NCBI GenBank assembly: GCA_021827365.1
Contig: JAKAWK010000010.1
Span: 1-35,664, forward strand
Source of the DNA: Nitrospirota bacterium
Lineage (GTDB): Bacteria; Nitrospirota; Leptospirillia; Leptospirillales; Leptospirillaceae
DNA: 35,664 nt
Reading direction: 5' to 3'
In this document: positions 32,399 to 35,664 of the stretch, in pieces
Numbering within the stretch: the first letter of the stretch is position 1
How the letters are laid out: each line of letters opens with the position of its first letter
Made by a program: the position numbers and the translations under genes
The notes under the pieces: generated by a model
Told to the model about the DNA's origin: nothing
Database searches by the model: none
The model's input: only the letters and a program-made list of their open reading frames with translations

Positions 32399-34315
32399 AT
32401 GCCCATCATCGTCGTTACGTCCCTGACCTTCTTTGTCATCGTCTTTCTGTCGATGCGACTCCTTCCGCTCGAAATCGTGGTACTCGGGGTCCCGGTCGTC
32501 CTCTCCCTGACGGGCGTCCTCTCGCTCGAAAAGGCCTTTGCGGGATTCTCGGAACCGGCGGTGATCGCCATCGTCTCCCTTTTCATCCTCTCGGAAGGCC
32601 TCTCCCGGACCAAGGTGGTCCGGAAGGTGGCACTCCTGCTCGACTCGCTCCGGAGGCGCCATCCGGTCCTCCTGGTTCCCGCGATCCTGGGAACGGTGGG
32701 CCTTTTTTCGATGTTTCTCAATGATACGGGAACCACCGCCCTCTTTCTTCCGGTCGTCCTCTCTCTCCTCAAGGAATCCCGCCTCCCGGAAAAGCCCCTT
32801 CTCCTTCCCATGGGCTACGCGGCCATCCTGGGGGGATCGGCCACCCTGATCGGAACCTCCTCCAACATCGTGGTCTCCGGATATCTCGAGGGACAGGGGT
32901 ATCATCCCTTCCGGATGTTCGACTTTTTCCCCATCGGAGCGGGAGCCTTTCTCCTGGGGCTTGTCTATCTGGGCCTGACCGGAAAACGCTTCTTCCGCTG
33001 GACGGAGGGCAAGGCCACTCCCGCCATGCCGGAAGAGGAACGGACTTTCGATCTCGAACTTGTCCTGGGCGCGGACTTTCCTTACCTGGGCAAACGTTTT
33101 TCCGAATCTCCGCTCAAAACCCAAACAGGGCTCTCGCTCCGGATCGCCCACCCCTCAGGAATCCTTTCCGCCCGGGCCCGGGCCCAGTCCTTTCTCCGGG
33201 CCTCCTGGGACTGGTCGAGAAAGATTGGCCCACCCGTTGCTCCCCACGCTCCCCACTCTCCAAAGGCCGCCAACCCCGAGGGGGAGGTCATGGTTCAGGG
33301 TCTCCACCTCCACGTGGTGGCCACCCTCTCGCAGTTTCACAAGCTGGGAGATCTCCGGGGACTCTCTCTCCTTCCGGTCCAGCACTCCCTTCCGGCCCCG
33401 GGGGAGGAGGTCAAACGGCCTCCTCTCGACCGGCTTCTGGAGTCGGAGGACTGGATCCTGGCCCAGGCCATGCTCTCCCCACGGTCAGGGATGATCGGAC
33501 GCAAGATCTCCTCGCTCCATTTTCTGCTTCCTCCCGATGTGGATATCGTGGGGATCCACCGGGAAGAGGGACGCCGGATCCCGGAAGAGCTCTCCGACCT
33601 GACTCTCGAGGCGGGAGACCTCCTCCTGATCCAGGGCCCCCGGCGGGCGGTGGAGGAGCTTTCCGGCAGAAACCTCTTCCTCTACCTCGATTTCTTCGAG
33701 CGGGAAACCTTCCGCTCGGACAAGGCCCTCATCGCCCTTGGGATCCTTGGCGGGGTGGTCCTCTCCAATGTCTTCGCCTGGCTTCCCCTGACTCTCTCGG
33801 CGGTGTCGGGGGCCATCCTCATGGTCCTCTCCGGATGCCTCACCATCGAGGAGGCGAAAAACGCCATCGAGTGGCGGGTGGTCATGCTCCTGGGGGGCCT
33901 CTTTCCCCTGGGGTGGGCCATTGCCCAGACGGGGCTGGGCCGGCTGATCGCGGGTCTCCTCTCCTCCCAGGGCCACGTCCTGTCGCCGACCCTTCTCCTG
34001 GCCCTCCTCATGGGGACGACCGCCCTCATGGTCCAGTTCCTCTCCCACAACCTCGTGGCCCTCATCATGGCTCCCATCGCGATCGACCTCTCCCGGGTCC
34101 TCCACCTCTCCCCCTACCCGCTCATGATGGGAGTGGCCTTCTCCGCGACCATGGCCTTTCTTACGCCCTTCTCCCACCCAGTGAACACCCTCACCTGGGG
34201 TCCGGGAGAGTACCGCTTCTCGGACTATACCCGCACCGGGGCCGCCCTTCTCCTGATCGCCTTTCTCTGGGGGCTCTTCGAGATTCCCAGGCGCTTCCCT
34301 TTTGGGGTACACTAG
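32399..34315 (+). CDS. SLC13/DASS-family transporter with RCK-C domains
   Basis: A 638-residue membrane protein with two halves of hydrophobic spans (about residues 1-195 and 435-635). They are separated by a cytoplasmic region of ~240 residues. The first half shows the NDTGTTALFLPVV and GTSSNIVVSGYL segments of divalent-anion:sodium symporters (SNT-like motifs). The second half has LSHNLVALIMAPIA and FLTPFSHPVNTLTWGPGEYRFSDY, the repeat counterpart. The middle contains two RCK_C/TrkA-C-type domains (e.g. DVDIVGIHREEGRRIPEELSDLTLEAGDLLLIQG), as in YfbS-type proteins. It probably imports sulfate or another dianion, gated by a ligand of the RCK-C domains. GGGAG lies 4 bases upstream of the ATG. 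Confidence 0.87.
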   Translation: MPIIVVTSLTFFVIVFLSMRLLPLEIVVLGVPVVLSLTGVLSLEKAFAGFSEPAVIAIVSLFILSEGLSRTKVVRKVALLLDSLRRRHPVLLVPAILGTVGLFSMFLNDTGTTALFLPVVLSLLKESRLPEKPLLLPMGYAAILGGSATLIGTSSNIVVSGYLEGQGYHPFRMFDFFPIGAGAFLLGLVYLGLTGKRFFRWTEGKATPAMPEEERTFDLELVLGADFPYLGKRFSESPLKTQTGLSLRIAHPSGILSARARAQSFLRASWDWSRKIGPPVAPHAPHSPKAANPEGEVMVQGLHLHVVATLSQFHKLGDLRGLSLLPVQHSLPAPGEEVKRPPLDRLLESEDWILAQAMLSPRSGMIGRKISSLHFLLPPDVDIVGIHREEGRRIPEELSDLTLEAGDLLLIQGPRRAVEELSGRNLFLYLDFFERETFRSDKALIALGILGGVVLSNVFAWLPLTLSAVSGAILMVLSGCLTIEEAKNAIEWRVVMLLGGLFPLGWAIAQTGLGRLIAGLLSSQGHVLSPTLLLALLMGTTALMVQFLSHNLVALIMAPIAIDLSRVLHLSPYPLMMGVAFSATMAFLTPFSHPVNTLTWGPGEYRFSDYTRTGAALLLIAFLWGLFEIPRRFPFGVH

Positions 34316-34347
34316 GAAAAACACCGTCTTCGACCGGAGGGACCATC

Positions 34348-34536
34348 ATGGCATGCCGATCATCCCTTGCCGCTCCGATCGCAGCGCTAACCGCGGGAGC
34401 GGGAGTAATCCTCTTTCTCACCTCCCCGGCTTGCGCTGCGATCGGGCAAGTCACAAATCGCAGTTCAGAGTCTCGTTCTCCTCTTGGTAATCATTCCCTC
34501 AGGCCAGTCGGCCCCAGGCTCCGGATCCTCCCATGA
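34348..34536 (+). CDS. Secreted 62-residue peptide in the DUF2844/DUF3443 operon
   Basis: The ATG at 34348 is preceded by GGAGGG (34335-34340) at 7-base spacing. The product has a signal peptide (MACRSSLAAPIAALTAGAG, core to TSPACA) with cleavage expected before AIGQV, leaving about 32 mature residues rich in Arg, Ser and Pro. The stop overlaps the ATG of the DUF2844 gene in an ATGA, implying coupled translation. I recognise no family. It could be a genuine small secreted protein or the shortened remnant of a longer one. Confidence 0.5.
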   Translation: MACRSSLAAPIAALTAGAGVILFLTSPACAAIGQVTNRSSESRSPLGNHSLRPVGPRLRILP

Positions 34537-35072
34537 CAAACCGAACTCAAGAAACGCCCCGGAGTCAAAATAGGCGTCCGGTCTTTCTGCTGCTGGGATT
34601 TTTGATGAACCTCGCTTTAGTGACCGGGGCCCCTCCCGCCCCGGCCGAGGCCGGCCTCGGAGATCTTCGTACCGAGGTGATGGCCAAGGCCCAATCCCTC
34701 GGGTTGAGCCTCATCCGGACCGACCAGCGGGAGGGCTACACGGCCCTGACCTTTACGCATTCGGAAACCGGGACCATCCCGGGACGCCCGCCCCGGACCC
34801 TCATCGTCCGGGAGTTTCTGGACTCCGGCGGACGCTCCTTCGCCGTCGCCTGGAAGGGCTCGCTCCATCCCGACCTCTCCCTTCTTCTGGGAGAGCTCTC
34901 CGGCCACATTCCCCCGGTCAACCGGTCTCCCGTCCGCCACCGTCTCTTCTTCCAGGACGGCCGTCTGGTGATTTCAGTGGTCGGGACCTCCCTTTTCCAG
35001 TCCGGGGCCGCCTGGGACAAAACCCGGCTTCCCCCGGGCTTCTCTCCCGCCAGGATCCGGATCGCCCCATGA
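34533..35072 (+). CDS. DUF2844 family exported protein
   Basis: A 179-residue protein with a signal peptide (core FLLLGFLMNLALVTGA, cleavage near APAEA). The mature part carries VREFLDSGGRSFAVAWKGSLHPDLSLLLGEL, the pattern I associate with DUF2844, followed by a beta-rich tail. The function of the family is unknown to me; it is usually encoded next to DUF3443, exactly as here. Both ends overlap neighbours by ATGA, so the three genes form one translational chain. Confidence 0.82.
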   Translation: MTNRTQETPRSQNRRPVFLLLGFLMNLALVTGAPPAPAEAGLGDLRTEVMAKAQSLGLSLIRTDQREGYTALTFTHSETGTIPGRPPRTLIVREFLDSGGRSFAVAWKGSLHPDLSLLLGELSGHIPPVNRSPVRHRLFFQDGRLVISVVGTSLFQSGAAWDKTRLPPGFSPARIRIAP

Positions 35073-35664
35073 GACTCTCCCGGATGGGGGGTATGACCCT
35101 GCTCTTTTTCTCCCTGATTTCTCTTCCCGGGTGCGGCGGAGGCTCATCCTCCTCCCCCTCCGCCCCGACGGCGGTCTGCACCGGGACCACTCCTCCTGGA
35201 CTCCCCGAACCGATCTCCAACACCATGCCGGTCTACCAGTCGACCTGCGCCGGGGCGATCAATACACCGACGGTGACGCTCACGATCTGCGTGCCCTCTT
35301 CCTCCACCTGCGAGGATGTCCCCAACATTCTTCTCGACTACGGCTCGACAGGGCTCAGGCTCTCCCATACACTTTCCATTTCCGGGGAGCTTCCGCAGGA
35401 GCAGGCCAGCGGCCAGGGGCTTTTCGAGTGCTACCAGTTTGTCTCGGGGTACAATTTCGGGCCGGTTGTGACTGCCCAGATCACCCTGGGAATCACTCCG
35501 GTTATCGTTCCCGTCCAGATTTCGAACTCCTCCCTTCCGGCTCCCTCCTCCTGCACCCAAGGCGGGACCGTTTCCTCCGCCCCCTTCCAGCCTTACTACA
35601 ACGGCATCCTGGGGGTCCTCTTTCCCCAATATGACATTTCCAGCGCCTATTATTACGAAGGGAA
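35069..35664 (+). CDS. DUF3443 family lipoprotein (3' truncated by window)
   Basis: The frame is open from the ATG at 35069 to the window end (198 codons seen). The signal peptide ends in the lipobox LPGC, with Cys22 followed by Gly/Ser-rich residues, so the protein is probably anchored in the outer membrane. PNILLDYGSTGLRL near residue 90 is the DUF3443 signature, related to the DTG loop of pepsin-like aspartic proteases; here the Thr is Tyr (DYGS). GGILGVLF-like YNGILGVLF follows later. The family function is not established to my knowledge. The ATG overlaps the DUF2844 stop codon. Confidence 0.83.
   Translation, partial: MRLSRMGGMTLLFFSLISLPGCGGGSSSSPSAPTAVCTGTTPPGLPEPISNTMPVYQSTCAGAINTPTVTLTICVPSSSTCEDVPNILLDYGSTGLRLSHTLSISGELPQEQASGQGLFECYQFVSGYNFGPVVTAQITLGITPVIVPVQISNSSLPAPSSCTQGGTVSSAPFQPYYNGILGVLFPQYDISSAYYYEG

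Noticed and set aside
1-35664. tRNA, rRNA or CRISPR arrays
   Set aside because: No cloverleaf-like sequence, ribosomal RNA segment or regularly spaced direct repeats was seen in the intergenic regions.

Overview
The window is GC-rich, densely packed bacterial chromosome. Signal peptides, lipoboxes, outer-membrane barrels and a full set of sigma-70-like promoters indicate a Gram-negative organism. The FTR1 iron permease with a Fur-like operator, the GDP-mannose genes next to a c-di-GMP protein, and the overall protein flavour suggest an acidophilic iron-oxidising Nitrospirota such as Leptospirillum. That assignment is my inference from recall and was not checked against a database.

Layout. 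1-1062: 3' part of a short, B12-dependent methionine synthase. 1178-4470 (minus): an operon typA/bipA > secreted cyclophilin > MBL-fold hydrolase, with a good promoter at 4567-4596. 4875-7832 (plus): a CoA-disulfide-reductase-like flavoprotein and pyruvate kinase. 7904-9088 (minus): an RlmI-like RNA methyltransferase. 9290-12047 (plus): three envelope proteins (a DUF1207-like barrel, a membrane protein, a small barrel). 12051-13859 (minus): recO and era. 13977-14723 (plus): a short-chain dehydrogenase.

14791-19392 holds the most unusual locus. A promoter is followed by a possible 79-residue leader ORF coupled through ATGA to a 1405-residue sensor protein. Its domains are PAS, GAF, PAS, a LOV-like PAS with the cysteine motif, GGDEF, an internal globin sensor, GAF and a degenerate EAL. 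It lies upstream of manC/algA and manB/algC (20273-23193), which make GDP-mannose for polysaccharide, so signalling and biofilm precursor supply sit side by side.

23310-25440 is a loose, AT-richer stretch. It contains a DUF6868-like small membrane protein, a 43-residue single-span membrane peptide behind a perfect extended -10 promoter, a lower-GC GNAT acetyltransferase, and what may be the broken 5' end of another gene.

25441-29510 (minus) encodes an AMP-ligase/ACP/acyltransferase fusion and a beta-CASP RNA-processing MBL protein. 29663-31441 (plus) is an iron-uptake cluster: FTR1 with a promoter overlapped by a Fur-like box, a cupredoxin that appears to be translated from a leaderless mRNA, and a MarR regulator. 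31434-32258 (minus) is an LPP20-like lipoprotein with TPR repeats. 32399-34315 is an SLC13-type transporter with RCK-C domains. 34348 to the end is a translationally chained set: a 62-residue secreted peptide, DUF2844 and DUF3443 (the last cut by the window edge). No tRNA, rRNA or CRISPR array was seen.
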